From Caulochytrium protostelioides (taxonomy: Eukaryota > Chytridiomycota > Caulochytriomycetes > Caulochytriales > Caulochytriaceae), in the NCBI GenBank assembly GCA_003615045.1, contig ML014142.1, positions 62,001-126,000 of the forward strand: DNA of 64,000 nt, written 5' to 3'. Below the pieces are notes generated by a model, which was not told the DNA's origin, made no database searches, and saw nothing but the letters and a program-made list of their open reading frames with translations. Numbering within the stretch: the first letter of the stretch is position 1; every line of letters starts with the position of its first letter. Made by a program: the position numbers and the translations under genes. Shown here piece by piece: positions 49,533 through 60,628 of the stretch.

Positions 49533-50384
49533 ATGGCTGAACTTCCCGCTGGGCCGGCGCCGGCCGCCAGCGCCGCTCCCGCGTCCGCCTCCGACGCCCC
49601 CCGGATGAACCCAAATGCGGCGTTCGCGGACGAGGTCACCTCCACGGCGCGGCTGGCCGCGATGGACCTCACGCACGACCCGGACGCGCCGTGGATGCGG
49701 CTCGCGTTCGAGGACGCCGAGCGCGCGCTCCAGCTCGAGGAAGTGCCCGTCGGCTGTGTGCTGGTGGCGCCCGACGAGCACGGCACGCTACGCGTGCTGG
49801 CGCGCGGCCACAACTGGACCAACGCGACGCTCAATGCGACCCAGCATGCCGAGTTCCTTGCGCTCCGCGATCTCCTCGGCGACTCAGCTGTCGCCGCCGA
49901 CGCCGCCTTGTTGCCAGCATCGACACCCCCATCAGCAGCACCAGCGCCCGCCACCCCGTCGCCCGCACAGGTCCCGCCAGGCACCGTGCTCTATGTGACG
50001 GTCGAGCCGTGCGTCATGTGCGCGGCGGCGCTGCGCCTCGTCGGCGTCGAGACAGTCATCTACGGGACCGGCAACGACCGCTTCGGCGGCAACGGCTCTG
50101 TCCTGGATCTCGGCGGTAACCCGTCCCTCCCGAGGGCCTCCGCGGTCGCCGGGGCCGCTGCGCCGGCGTCGAGCGCCCCGCCGCCGGTCGAGGCGATCGC
50201 GTCCGAGATCCGTGCGCTCGCCCTGCCCGGCCGGCCGTACACGTCGCGTCGCGCGGCCAATGCCGCCGTCTGGGCTGTCGAAGCCGTGCTCCTGCTCCGC
50301 CGGTTCTACCTCCGCGAAAACGTCTCGGCGCCCAAACCCAAGCTGAAGGCCGGCCGCGTCCTCCATGAGCATGTCGACATCTAG
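49533..50384 (+). CDS. TAD2: tRNA adenosine-34 deaminase catalytic subunit Tad2/ADAT2
   Basis: 283 residues. The deaminase core WMRLAFEDAERALQLEEVPVGCVLV, ATQHAEFLALRDLL and LYVTVEPCVMCAAALRLVGVETVIYG is followed by NDRFGGNGSVLDL and FYLRENVSAPKPK, which match ADAT2 (human NERFGGCGSVLNI and FYKQENPNAPKSK). Zinc ligands are His105, Cys160 and Cys163, and the proton-shuttle Glu107 is present, which marks the catalytic Tad2 rather than the inactive Tad3. With Tad3 it changes adenosine to inosine at the wobble position of tRNA anticodons, an essential step. Inserts of Ala/Pro at about 125-150 and 205-225 are lineage padding. ATG at 49533; no intron. Convergent with NMA111, only 38 bases between stops. 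Confidence 0.92.
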   Translation: MAELPAGPAPAASAAPASASDAPRMNPNAAFADEVTSTARLAAMDLTHDPDAPWMRLAFEDAERALQLEEVPVGCVLVAPDEHGTLRVLARGHNWTNATLNATQHAEFLALRDLLGDSAVAADAALLPASTPPSAAPAPATPSPAQVPPGTVLYVTVEPCVMCAAALRLVGVETVIYGTGNDRFGGNGSVLDLGGNPSLPRASAVAGAAAPASSAPPPVEAIASEIRALALPGRPYTSRRAANAAVWAVEAVLLLRRFYLRENVSAPKPKLKAGRVLHEHVDI

Positions 50385-50422
50385 CAATCAAGAATGAGGA
50401 TGAGCACTATCAGCGGAGGGGG

Positions 50423-53400
50423 CTACACAATGGCGCGGAAGGAGGGGAAGTAGTTCTGGGAGGCTTCGCAGATCTCCAGCGTCAACACGCGCTGCACGCG
50501 CTCCAGGTTCACCATGCGCAGCGTGAACGTCTTGGGCGGTTTCAGGTTCGGCATCACGCGGATATCCACGCGCGGCGTGGGGTCGTCCGGCCGCAGGCCA
50601 TCCCCCGTGCCTGGGGAGCAGGCTGCATCGCTCTTGCCCGATCCGGCCCGCGCGTCCTCCGAATCGCTCTGCCAGCCGCTATCCTGGTCCGTGTTCACCG
50701 TCGGATTCGCCGAGGCCGGCGTCTCGGCCGATGTCGGCGACGTGTCCGCCGCAGCAGCGGCCGCAGCCGCAACTTCATCAAGCTTCGCAGCCGCCGCATC
50801 CATCTCACGCGCGCCTGCCGGAGGAAGCGTCGCGCTCGGCATCTCCTCACTCTTCTCGGCAGTCGGGCTCTCGCCGGCAGAGGAGTCGCGAGAGGCACGG
50901 CGCGAGGACATGGCGCTAAGCGCCATCTTGAGACGACTGGGCGGCATTTGGAACGGGGTGGTGTCCAGCGGGGGTTTCGAGCCGCGCGGTCCCGCATTGA
51001 CCAGGTGCTTGGGGAGACCCTTGATGGGGATGCCCGGCAGCCGCCAGCCGTAGGTCAACGGGTTCGCGACGGCCACGTGGTCGCGCCAGTTGGCTCCCTC
51101 AAACGCATGCATCAGGCTCGGCATATCCGGGACGGGCCGGCCATTGACCTCGGTAATGAACCAGCACGCCGAGACATGATCGCGCTGCGCGGGCGAGCCT
51201 GAGTACAGCAGGGAGATGTACATGCCCTTGGGCACGCTCTTGACGCTGAACGCGAGACTGCGGTGGGGCTGCTGGATAATGGCGCCGCCGAACTGGAAGA
51301 TGTCGACGCGCGGCGCGCCGCTGAGCAGGACGCGCGGCACCGAGATGGTGACTTCTTTGCCGTTGCGGAGCACGTGGAACTGGATGGGTTTCATTTGCTC
51401 GCGCGTGGCCTGCGCCGCAGCCTCGGCCTCTGAGAGCTCCATGCACGGCGTGACGCCGCTGGGGCCCTGCAGCGACGGGCGGTCGATGGGCAGCACGTCG
51501 CTCGCGAGATCGGCCTCGAGGAAGGGGTCCCCGCACGCTGCGACGGCGCCATAGTCGCGCACATGCGCCGGGATGCACACATCATGGATGACGCCGTCGA
51601 GCCGCGTAATGGGCACACCGTCCGCGGTCAACAGGATATCGCCTTCCTTGAGTGGGCACGAGTCGAGCACGCGGCGCACCGTGAAGATGTCGTAGCCCGG
51701 CATCGAGTACGAGCTCGACTCGTCGGTCTGCGTCTTTTCGGGGTCCACCGCCCCGACCGGCGGCGGCAAATCGACCTCGTCCGGGTCAAGCAGTTCGGGC
51801 GCCGGCGAGACATGGCCCTCCCGGTCGATCCGGTTAGACGGCGCCACCCGGTCCGTGACTTCGTGGGTCTCACTCTCGAGGAGCGGCGGCGTCGGGTCCG
51901 CAGCCAGCTTGGCGCTCGCGATACGGTCGATCCAGTGCTCGCTCAGCCCCAGATCGCGAGCCTGGTAGAAGTAGGTCTGCCCAACCTCGATGTCGACCGT
52001 GACCACGGCCGGCAGGGCGAGCCCGCTGTCGTAGAGATGGTTCCACGCACAGGCGCGCTCCCGGTACACCAGATAGTCGGCGATTCGGCGCAGCGCCGCA
52101 CCCGGCTCGAGGCCGACCCCGCAGAACGTGTTGGTCTCGGGGTTGATGAGCCACGCCGCGCGCACGCGGCCCTCCTTGTCGGTGAGCACGCCGGCACCGT
52201 CCGTGAGCGGGTCGGTCAGGGTGATGGCGGTATCCCAGTTGATCGTGCGCGAGCGCGGCGGGTGGCTGTCGCTGAAGATGACGGCGCCCACATCGCGCAC
52301 AAGCGTCATTTTGACCCGCGGCAGGGCCGAGTAGTTGTGCACGGTCGCAATGGCAACTTCGTCGCCCGGGCACAGGGCTGACGCGTCTGGCATGTAGGTG
52401 ATCCCGCGGACGGGGAGGCCCGACGCCATCAGCGTCACGGTGTCATACCGCAGAAACACGGCGTTGTGCAGCGGATGGATCCACAGGATCCGCGCGAGCA
52501 CGGTGACGTTATTTGCAAACGTGAGTCGCGGCTTGCCCAGCGCGGTAATGATCGTGTTGCGGTCGGTCAGTACGAGTCCGCTCACGTGGTCGATGACGAT
52601 GCCTGTGCCCTCCGTGGCCTTGTTGTTTTCGCCATTGATCCCGATCGGGTAGTCTACAAAGATCCGGCACAGGCTCGGCATGACCTTGTTGGCCACGGTG
52701 GAGAGCTTCGGGTTCTTGAACTTGACGGCCGTGAACGTCGCGTTTAGCTCACGCACCGGTTTGGCCAGCTCTTGCGTTCGGATGTCCGAGTAGTTCCAGA
52801 GCCCGGTGTGGTCATTGCGCACGGCCATGCGGAAGCGGCCCCAGATATACTCGACTGTAATGACTTTGACGAGCTCGACGTTCTTTTTGTTCAGCGCATA
52901 ATAGCGCACGGGCACGCGTTCCCCGTGGGCCAGGGTCTGCATCACGGTCACGAATTCATCGATGTCCGAAACGGACTTGTGGTCCACAGTCGTCACGATC
53001 GCGTTGCTCGCAATCCCGGCGATGCCAAACATGTGGCCCGCATCCGCGAGGTAGACGCCGGAACAAGGGTGCAGGTAGCTCCGCGCGAGCGAGTAGCTCA
53101 GGTTGTGAATCACGGCGCCACCAATCTCCACATAACGGGCGGGCGTGATGGCATACAGGCTCTGCACGGGCAAGACGAGATCCATGTTCTGGCCATACCG
53201 GCAGATCTGGACCTTAACGGACTGAGCGCCAAAGCGGTTGAGCTGCTGTTCGGTCACGCTGTTTCGCTCGTCCGCTGGCTCGTTAGCAGACGCGTGAGCC
53301 GACGCGTTCGGTGGCTCGCGAGCATCTGCCGTTGGCTCTGCCTCGGCGGCGACCGCCGAGGCCGTGGAGCCATCAGCGTTCGGCGGCGCCGAACGACGCG

Positions 53401-55058
53401 GTGGGGACGGAGGCCGCACCGACTTGTCATCGAGAACTTCAGCAAGGTGCACGAAATCGTTGCAGATGTGGTTCTCGATGGTCAGCAGCACGTCGCCCGT
53501 CTGCAGGATCCCATCCGCCGGCCCGCCGGGAACGATCCCCTTGACGGTCAACGCGCCATTGAGCAGCGGATTCGTTTCGCGGAAGGTGCGCTCCCAGTCG
53601 AGGCTGAGCCCCAAACGGCGACACTCGTTATACTCCTTCTGGACCCATTCGACCTGCAGTGTGCCGCGAGGCACGGTCTGGTGGTTCTGGATGAGATGCA
53701 ACGCGCGCTGCACGCGGTGCAAAGGAAGAAAGAAGCTCGAGGCGGCGTGGGTCGAGCCACCGGCGTTCATGGCGACGGCATAGCCGTCGATATCGATCAC
53801 GGGGCTGCCACTCGACCCGCCGCTCGTGTTGGCCGAACACTGGATGTAAGCGACATTGAAGTCATTGTAGGTACCAATGCCATAGTTGGCCGCGGGTCGA
53901 TCAATACGCGCGATAATCCCCTGCAGGACCGCAAGCTTTTCGCCGGCATCGGAGCCCGGCACGCGGACCGCCAGACCCACGCGCACGCGTTCGGGCGCCA
54001 AGGGTACCGCGGTCAGATGCATAAAGTGAATTCCCGCCGGATTGAACTTGAGGAACCCAAAGTCGTGAACCGGGTCGCGCCAAATCGGCCAGACCGCGAC
54101 TTCTTCGCCATTGCGGAAGCAGGCCTTGCCGATAAAGGGCGCGTCCGTGATCACGTGTTTGTTCGTGAGGATCAGCCCGTTCGTGGCGTCTACAATGAAC
54201 CCGGTCTGGACAAGAGAGCCAACGCAACCCCGGGGAGGGACAAAAGGGCAAAATGACAAAAGAAAAGAATCAAAACAACGGGGTGAGTGGCTGACATAAG
54301 AAGGCATGGGGCCCGAGACAAGGCCGATCCCCTTTTGCTTGGCGGGAAGGGGGGAAAGACACAAGCGATCCACGTACCGCCGAGTAGGATCCCACGCGCC
54401 ACGTATCAAAGTTGCGCGCGGTGACATATTTGATGCTGACGAGGCTATCAATCACGCGGCCGAGGGACGTTGCCCACCGCCGGTCTTCATCGTTGCGCCG
54501 TGACCGCTGGATGTCGGCCGCAGGCGCGCCGGCCGTGCCGTCCGCTTGGCCTAGCGGCGGCGCCGTCTCAGATGGCCGGCCCGAGGAGGCCTGGCTCGGC
54601 GCCTGCGACGTCTGGCGCGCCGGCTGCGATCCGGACTGCGGCGGCGGCGGCGGCGGCGGCGGCTGCTGCTGGACCGTTTGATGGGGCGCTGCGCCGACAA
54701 CGACTGCGGGTGCGTCAACCGACGACGTCGGTTGCGCGGCCGACTCAGCAGCACGTTCGGTGGCTGGCCCGGCGACCGGCTCGGCTGCCGACTCGGTTGC
54801 CGACTCGGCTGCCGGCGGGACGGTGGGCACCGAGACTGCCGGCGGGGTGAAGAGATGCGTACGTGGCACACGGTGGTGCGAGCTAAGGGGTCGGCACTCG
54901 CCGCCGGCGGCTGCAATGACGGCCGCGACGGCGGCGGAGGACGAGGCCGGGCAGACAGGCGGCCCGCTCGCGCGCCGCGACCGGCCCGTTGTGAGGGGCG
55001 TGGCCGGGTCGGCCACGCGGTGCATGGACGGCGCCTGGCCCAGTGGATGGACCATCAT
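50423..55058 (-). CDS. NMA111: Nma111-type HtrA-like serine protease with PDZ domains, two exons
   Basis: Exons 55058-54378 and 54205-50423; the intron has donor GTACGT, acceptor TTGTCCAG and a CTCAC-like branch. 1487 residues (yeast Nma111 is near 1000). The join puts FDTWRVGSYSA directly before TGFIVDATNGLILTNKHV, as in the family. The catalytic triad is intact: His244 (TNKHV), Asp275 (VHDFGFLKF) and Ser359 (SGGSSGSPV). PDZ-like regions follow. A second protease-like half is degenerate: DRNTI replaces the His motif, HNAVFLRY the Asp motif and TDGAGVL the Ser motif, as known for this family. The N-terminal 190 residues (Ser/Ala/Pro, poly-Pro, poly-Gln) and the Ser/Ala-rich insert at about 1330-1430 are extra. 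Nma111 is a nuclear HtrA/Omi relative linked to apoptosis-like death and lipid homeostasis in yeast. Confidence in family and intron is high. Confidence 0.93.
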
Positions 55059-55845
55059 TGCGCGCCGCGGGTCTCAGTCAGCAAACGACAAAACAAGAAA
55101 CGACGGATTAGAAGCAGGACGATCCGACACGCCGTGCGGTTCGAAGGGGGACGGGGAGGCTCGACTTGACGTAACGCCGCCAACAACGATCCGTAAACTG
55201 GGATCATGAAACACTCTGCAAGTGCTGCCAGACCGGCTGGACAGGACTCCGAAACGAAAGCGGATATCAATGCAGCAGCATGCTCGCTTTCTCCAACCAT
55301 CCCCTGCAGCGTGGGTGTGGCCGAGGTCGCTCGTATGAAATGCGAAAGGGGAAAAGCAGCAAGCAGGGCGCCGCCGGATCTGTCGGATGGGTCGCAATCG
55401 ATCAAACAGAACCAGAAGCGAGACCCGAGAGGGGGTGATAAGGGTCAGTGGGGGGGGAGCCGCATGACGCCTTCGTGGCGCGAGGCTGAACGATCCCTCA
55501 CACGGGGGGATCAGGACGATCGATCGCACTGTAGGCCGCATCCGATGCCGGGTCAGCGTACCGGACGCCTGCTGACGGGACTCAGCGCGAGCCGAGTCGA
55601 CTCGACTTGACCCGTTTCGGGCGCACGCCCACGGACCTCAGGGGCGAGACATCGTGTGTGATGATGTCATGGGTCCGCCGTCCCGACCCCGCCAGCACGC
55701 GCCGTGCCCCAGACCGCCGCCGGCCGCATCTCCTGCGGAGGCCCCCTGACGCCCTGGATCTCTGGCGCGTCGCGTTTTTTCCATCATCGCAACAAACATC
55801 GTCCGATCCATATCACATATCACATATACAGCAACCCAGCCAGCG
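55059..55845. other. Intergenic: NMA111 promoter and glycosyltransferase 3' end
   Basis: About 790 bases with no supportable ORF. ATATCACATATCACATATACA at 55811-55832 is a short A/T-rich direct repeat just past the glycosyltransferase stop and may belong to its polyadenylation region. Confidence 0.5.
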
Positions 55846-57417
55846 TTACATAATCCCGAAACGCTCCTGGAACACGGGCAGCAGGAGCGAGAACGTCGAT
55901 TCCGACTTGTCGCCGTTCTGGTGCAGGATGGCCGGCCAGTGGCCCGTGCTGCGGTGGCGGACGCCAATGACGCCGACATCTTCCTCCGCCAGCGAGCGGA
56001 CCCGCGGCTCGGCGACGGTCGCGTTCGTGGCCATCCCGGCGGCGGCGACATCGGCAGCAAGATCGGCGACGTCGCTGCTCGGCGCAGCGCGGCGCTCGTG
56101 GCGCGTCGGCAGCGTCTCGGCCGCGGCGCTACGGCCGACGGCGCGCGGCGGCACGGGCGGCGGCACGACCACGTCCCACTCGGTGATGTAGGAGTTCCAA
56201 AGACTGGCGAGGATGTGGGTGTAGTAGTCGAGGCGGATAAGGGTGACGCGAGTATTGGGCGGCGCGTGGCCGGCGGCCGCCTCCATCATCTGCAGGCGGT
56301 TGGGCATCTTGACGGCGAGATCGGTGGACGGCGGCGTCGACGCTGCCCCGGCGTCCCGGTTCGAGGGCATCGGGTGGCGCAGCCACGTGTCGTCGAAGGA
56401 CGGGTGGTCCTGGTTGCCCTCCCAAGCGACCGCGCCCTCGTACGCCGGCTCACCGCGCTCCGTGATGACGCGCTTGCCGTCGGCCGTGATCACGTAGCTG
56501 ACGTCGCGGACGACCAGCAGCTCGGTGAACATCTTCTGGTCATCCATGCAGTCGACTTCATACCCGCGCTGGATCAGGGCGCGGAGGGCCCACACGTACC
56601 CGATGTAGCCGCCGCCGTTCAAATACCGGTAGGGCGTCTCGGACGAGGGCCGCGGGTACACGGACTCGAGATGGTTGAGGGGCCAGCAGACCTTCTCCGC
56701 CATGAACACGACCGGCGACGCGAGCGCCTTGAAGCGGTTAATGAATCGGGTCGCGTTCCATCCGGGGATGAGCAGGACATCGTCGGCGTCGGAGAAGATG
56801 ACGATATCGTCGTCGGGCATGGTGGCGAGGTGCTCGCCGAGCATGCGGACGCGGCCTCCCCACCCGGGCCACGAGTGCTTGTAGCCGATGGTCTTGAAGG
56901 AGATGCCGGCGGCATGGACGCTGCGCGCGAGCGTGTTGAGCTGGGCCGTGCAGCGCGTCGAGAACGTCACCCACTGCAGGTGGCAGGCGTCCTGGCCGGG
57001 GTCCGTCTGGCACGACGGCGGCACCCACACCGGTACGTCGTCCGAAACGCGGGTCTCGGGCGCACAGGGCGCGCTGTTGATCAGCAGCAGCGTGTGGTAC
57101 GACCCCAAACGCGGCGCCCAGCATGACATGTACGTCTGGTTGTTGCGGGCCCGCTGGATCGTGTCATTGACGAGGTACAGCAGGAACAGGGCCAGCGGCA
57201 GCAGCACCTTGATGGGGTGGCGCAGCAGGAACCGCACAATGTTGAAGAGGACGACGAGCAGACCGACCACACAGTTGCGCTTAGGCCCGCCGCGGCCGTT
57301 CGTCGCCGGCTTCTCAAGGCTGGTGTACGCGGCGCCGCCATGGCCGGGGTCGCGGAGCCGGTCGTCAAGGCCGAGCGGCCCGCCAATCCAGCGGGGCAGC
57401 AGCGAGGCCGTCATCAT
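55846..57417 (-). CDS. Type II membrane PLOD/procollagen-type glycosyltransferase
   Basis: 523 residues from the ATG pair at 57417/57414; the open frame before this lacks another good start. A hydrophobic stretch at about 49-87 (CVVGLLVVLFNIVRFLL, VLLPLALFLLYLV) predicts a type II Golgi/ER membrane protein. The luminal domain has FKTIGYKHSWPGWGGRVRMLGEHL, then VIFSDADDVLLIPGW with the metal-binding Asp motif, VVFMAEKVCWP, YRYLNGGGYIGYVWAL and DCMDDQKMFTELL, and near the end ILHQNGDKS. This order is the glycosyltransferase fold shared by animal lysyl hydroxylase (PLOD) N-terminal domains and related fungal and protist enzymes that add galactose or glucose. No hydroxylase domain is attached. 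The acceptor in this organism is unknown. An Ala-rich insert precedes the last block. Confidence 0.85.
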   Translation of the reverse strand: MMTASLLPRWIGGPLGLDDRLRDPGHGGAAYTSLEKPATNGRGGPKRNCVVGLLVVLFNIVRFLLRHPIKVLLPLALFLLYLVNDTIQRARNNQTYMSCWAPRLGSYHTLLLINSAPCAPETRVSDDVPVWVPPSCQTDPGQDACHLQWVTFSTRCTAQLNTLARSVHAAGISFKTIGYKHSWPGWGGRVRMLGEHLATMPDDDIVIFSDADDVLLIPGWNATRFINRFKALASPVVFMAEKVCWPLNHLESVYPRPSSETPYRYLNGGGYIGYVWALRALIQRGYEVDCMDDQKMFTELLVVRDVSYVITADGKRVITERGEPAYEGAVAWEGNQDHPSFDDTWLRHPMPSNRDAGAASTPPSTDLAVKMPNRLQMMEAAAGHAPPNTRVTLIRLDYYTHILASLWNSYITEWDVVVPPPVPPRAVGRSAAAETLPTRHERRAAPSSDVADLAADVAAAGMATNATVAEPRVRSLAEEDVGVIGVRHRSTGHWPAILHQNGDKSESTFSLLLPVFQERFGIM

Positions 57418-58229
57418 GCTGAGACAGGCGATGCGGATCACACCAACGCCGGAGAACGGGAAGCAGCGCGTGCTCACAAAGCACGGCAAAGGGCGATCGG
57501 GAGGCACGCGAGCACACAAGCAAGCGAGCGAGAGGGCGAGCCACGGGGTAAAAGCAAGCGTGCGCTAGCGAAGCACTGTCGACACAGCCGACAGGGGAGA
57601 GCCGCGAGGTGGTCACGTCATGAGGACACCCGCAGGGGCGCTAACAAGAGAGAGCGGCTCGGCTTCCGAGCGATAAGCGACGTCGCCCGGTATACTGGGA
57701 TGGCATGCAGCATCCCTCGACGTGGGCGTCCCAGACGATCCTGCCAGGCCCCCCACCGCATGGTGGCCTCGGCTTTGAGACGTGAACGTCGTCGCTCGCA
57801 CGGATAGGAGGGCTCGGTCGCCGCGGACGTGGCGGGCACGGGAGCGGAAGGCCTGGAGAACGGTGGGGGATGGGCGCCGAAAACGGGCGGCCAACGGCGG
57901 CGAGCGGAGGGGCCGATCCTTGGGCCTTTACCCTTTCCCCGTGGTTATTCCGGTGGCTGGGTCGCCTCGCAGCGTCCCGTTCCCAGCTCCCGGGTCGCAC
58001 CTCGCTGTCCTCTCGATGACCGAGACTCAGGTCTCGATGGCGAAGGACTATCGGGCAGCGCCAGCATGCCGGCGTCATTGTCGTGAAGAAGGCGGCGAAA
58101 GGGCCCCGAATCGCATCGGTGATCTCTCTTCGTCGGGAGGGGGACTGGCAGGATGCTAGCCGATTCCGGCGACTCGCCTTCCCCAGGCTCGTGCAGCACG
58201 GTTGCAGCACATCGCTGGTTCTAGCGAAC

Positions 58230-58275
58230 GAACCTGGTGAAACACGAACCTGATGAACACGAACATGATGAACAC
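58230..58275. repeat. Three imperfect copies of a 15-bp GAACCTGATGAACAC unit
   Basis: Units at 58230-58245 (one extra base), 58246-58260 and 58261-58275. Purpose not apparent; intergenic. Confidence 0.7.
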
Positions 58276-60016
58276 GGCATTCCATTCCATGGTATGAATT
58301 TTGCTGCCTCAGCATTCTATTGATGATGGCAACAAGGGACGATCGAGTCTCTTCGAGCCGCAGCATATACACGGGACCCATGCACCCTCACGCGCTGAGG
58401 ATGAACGATGGATTTTTCCATGAGGCTGAAAGGAGCCATCCCACCCAATCTTGGTATCATCGTAGCCCAGCACTCGTCCCGATATGCCGTCCATGCTGGT
58501 GCCTACTCACTCTCGTCCGGGTACGCGAGGCCTGATCCGCGTCGCAGCCTATCGCATGTCCGCAGGTGGCGTAGTCGTCCGTTCCACGCATACAGACGGT
58601 GTGATGCGAAGAAACGCGTCACCCTAACGCCCAGGTCCTCTGTTTCGAATGCCTCCTCGTCGCCCACATGCGGTTGCTCCCGAGGCATCTGTCGCAGACC
58701 CCACCTCGACAGCAGCGCGCTAGGTGGCGCCGTCTTTCTGCTCCGTTGGGTCGACGGCAAACGCTGCCGTGTGGAGGGTGAGGAGGGGCGGAAGCTCAAA
58801 TTGCCGGTGCCGCCTGCTGGGCTTCCTTCATTTCCGCGAAAAATGCCCCAACGTTTGAGGAAGGCCCGCAAAGGCGACGCGAGAGACAAGATCGCACACA
58901 CAAACAAATTCAGGATAGCAGCCGCCGTCACGGCCTCAGCGACGAGACCACGCTGGTTGGGTTTCGGCTACTGCCCATTTACGTCATGCCGTCGCCGAAG
59001 CGCCTCGCGCGCCACGGCAGATCGCTTCCTTACTTTTTGAGGCGCCGTCGCCCGTCACGCGCTGATCGTTTGCTGGTGCTTTTTTTGGGAGTTACATGGG
59101 CATTTTGCACGGCGTCAAGCACGTCCCATCGCCGGAGATGGTGCTTTGGGCAGACGCGACGATGGCGGGTGAACCCAGCGACTTTAAGAGTCACGGACGT
59201 AGCTACGCATGCCTTATATCGTATGCTTCCCAGGCTTCCCATGCTCCGACAGCAGGAGGGGCGCCCCGCCCCGGGCTCCGGCAACAGCGATCGCGTTTTG
59301 CTTGGTCCCTGCGACGCGAGGCGAGCAAAGAAACCCATGGGAGCGTTGGGAGGCCTGCTTACGCACCACGAAGGCCAAGGCGCGTCGCGGCGCCGTGACC
59401 CTCAGCGCCATACTCGACGTGGCGGATGCCGGGCCGCATGCCGAAGGCAGGCACGTCTGCCACGGCATGCGTTGACCGAGGGGCGGTGGCATCGACGGGC
59501 CGCGCAGCACGGCGGGGCGCCACATCTGGAACCCCGCGCGACGGGGCAAGTGCGCCTCACTCATGCCGCGACGAGCGATCGCCGGCTGCGCGGCGGGCGG
59601 CATCGCGTGTGCGCCAACGGGCGGCGATCGGGGGACTTCGATGGCATGGGGCACGCCCGGAGAGGCGGGATGCATGCACAGAAGCGTGCATGCTGAGATG
59701 CAACGATGGAGAGCCGTGCCGCGGGCGGTCTGCCGGACAGCGACGCCCGCTGACGATGCCGATCCATGGACAAACAGACGCGGTGGTGCGCGATAAGCGG
59801 GGAGTACAGACGATCGTGGCGCCGGACCACCATGCCCAGTCACCTGCATGCCGTGGCCACGCCGCCGCGTGACGCTGATGCAGTGATACGGTGGCGCGGT
59901 GATGTATTGGCATGACTGACCCGCCCGCCCGCGGCGGAAGCCTGCTCCCACCGCCGGCATCCCCTGTGCCCCAAAGACCGCGAGACCCGACGGGACGTCG
60001 CCCTCGTGGGCAAAAG

Positions 60017-60024
60017 TATAAGTA
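60017..60024 (+). promoter_or_regulatory. TATA-like element TATAAGTA before the secreted-protein gene
   Basis: About 215 bases before the ATG at 60239. It is followed by a pyrimidine-rich stretch from 60137 that is typical of leaders of strongly transcribed fungal genes. Position relative to the true transcription start is not known. Confidence 0.4.
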
Positions 60025-60238
60025 CGTGACGGATCCGCTCGGGAAATTAATGCGACTTATACCTAAAAAAAACTCCCGGTTGGTCGGTCTCTTTACCACG
60101 CCGCGTATTGCCGCATTTTGTCGATTGTACCGCACCACCTCGTTCTCGCTCCTTCTTTCCTTGATCCTGTTCTCGTCACTGATCAACTTGACCTTTTTCT
60201 TCTTTTTATCTTTTTCATCCAAGCGCCTTCTTCTCGCC

Positions 60239-60628
60239 ATGGTTGCTCCCGCTACCCGCCAGCAGCGCCGCGCTGCCGCCGCGCTCGCTGCCGCCGCGCT
60301 CATCCCCGCACTCGTGAGCGGCGCGCCCGTCGACACCCCGACGACCACGACGACTGCGGTCGCTGCGCCGACGGCGACGGCGACGACGCCGGACCTCGAC
60401 GCCAACGTCCGCTTCGCCACCGAGGAGCAGCACGCGGCCGTCGTGTCCTGCAACGCCATCTACGGCGCGAACATGCTCGGGCTCAACCAGAAGTGCGTGA
60501 TCCGCAGCAACAGCGGCAACCTGTGGTGCACGAACAGCAAGACGGCGACGATCGGGAACTCCCAGTTCTTCTATGACCCGGCGTGCTTCTGGGGCGCCGA
60601 GGACAGCGCCAAGTGCAGCGTCATGTGA
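60239..60628 (+). CDS. Small secreted cysteine-containing protein
   Basis: 129 residues from ATG 60239 (context CGCCATGG), right after a long T/C-rich leader. A signal peptide is clear: basic start MVAPATRQQRR, then AAAALAAAALIPALVSGA. A Thr/Ala/Pro linker follows (PTTTTTAVAAPTATATTP), likely O-glycosylated, then a compact 70-residue domain with five cysteines (VVSCNAIYG, NQKCVIRS, NLWCTNSK, DPACFWG, AKCSVM). The odd Cys count leaves one free or available for dimerisation. There is no GPI tail. I do not recognise the family. The frame is open from 59912, but that part is leader. Its promoter features suggest strong expression; it could be a wall, spore or effector-like protein (inference). 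Confidence 0.75.
   Translation: MVAPATRQQRRAAAALAAAALIPALVSGAPVDTPTTTTTAVAAPTATATTPDLDANVRFATEEQHAAVVSCNAIYGANMLGLNQKCVIRSNSGNLWCTNSKTATIGNSQFFYDPACFWGAEDSAKCSVM

Larger units (their letters stand above)
57418..60238. other. Long intergenic region upstream of the small secreted-protein gene
   Basis: 2.8 kb with no supportable gene. Several ORFs of 140-300 codons overlap (57641-58381, 58503-58931 and 59557-60459, all minus), but none shows motifs or splice signals. Visible: a 15-bp imperfect triplicate (58230-58275), a TATAAGTA element at 60017-60024, AAAAAAA at 60067, and a long pyrimidine-rich leader (60137-60230) immediately before the secreted-protein ATG. Confidence 0.5.

Noticed and set aside
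52772-54256. 494-codon plus-strand ORF
   Set aside because: Antisense shadow of the Nma111 protease exon; no family features.
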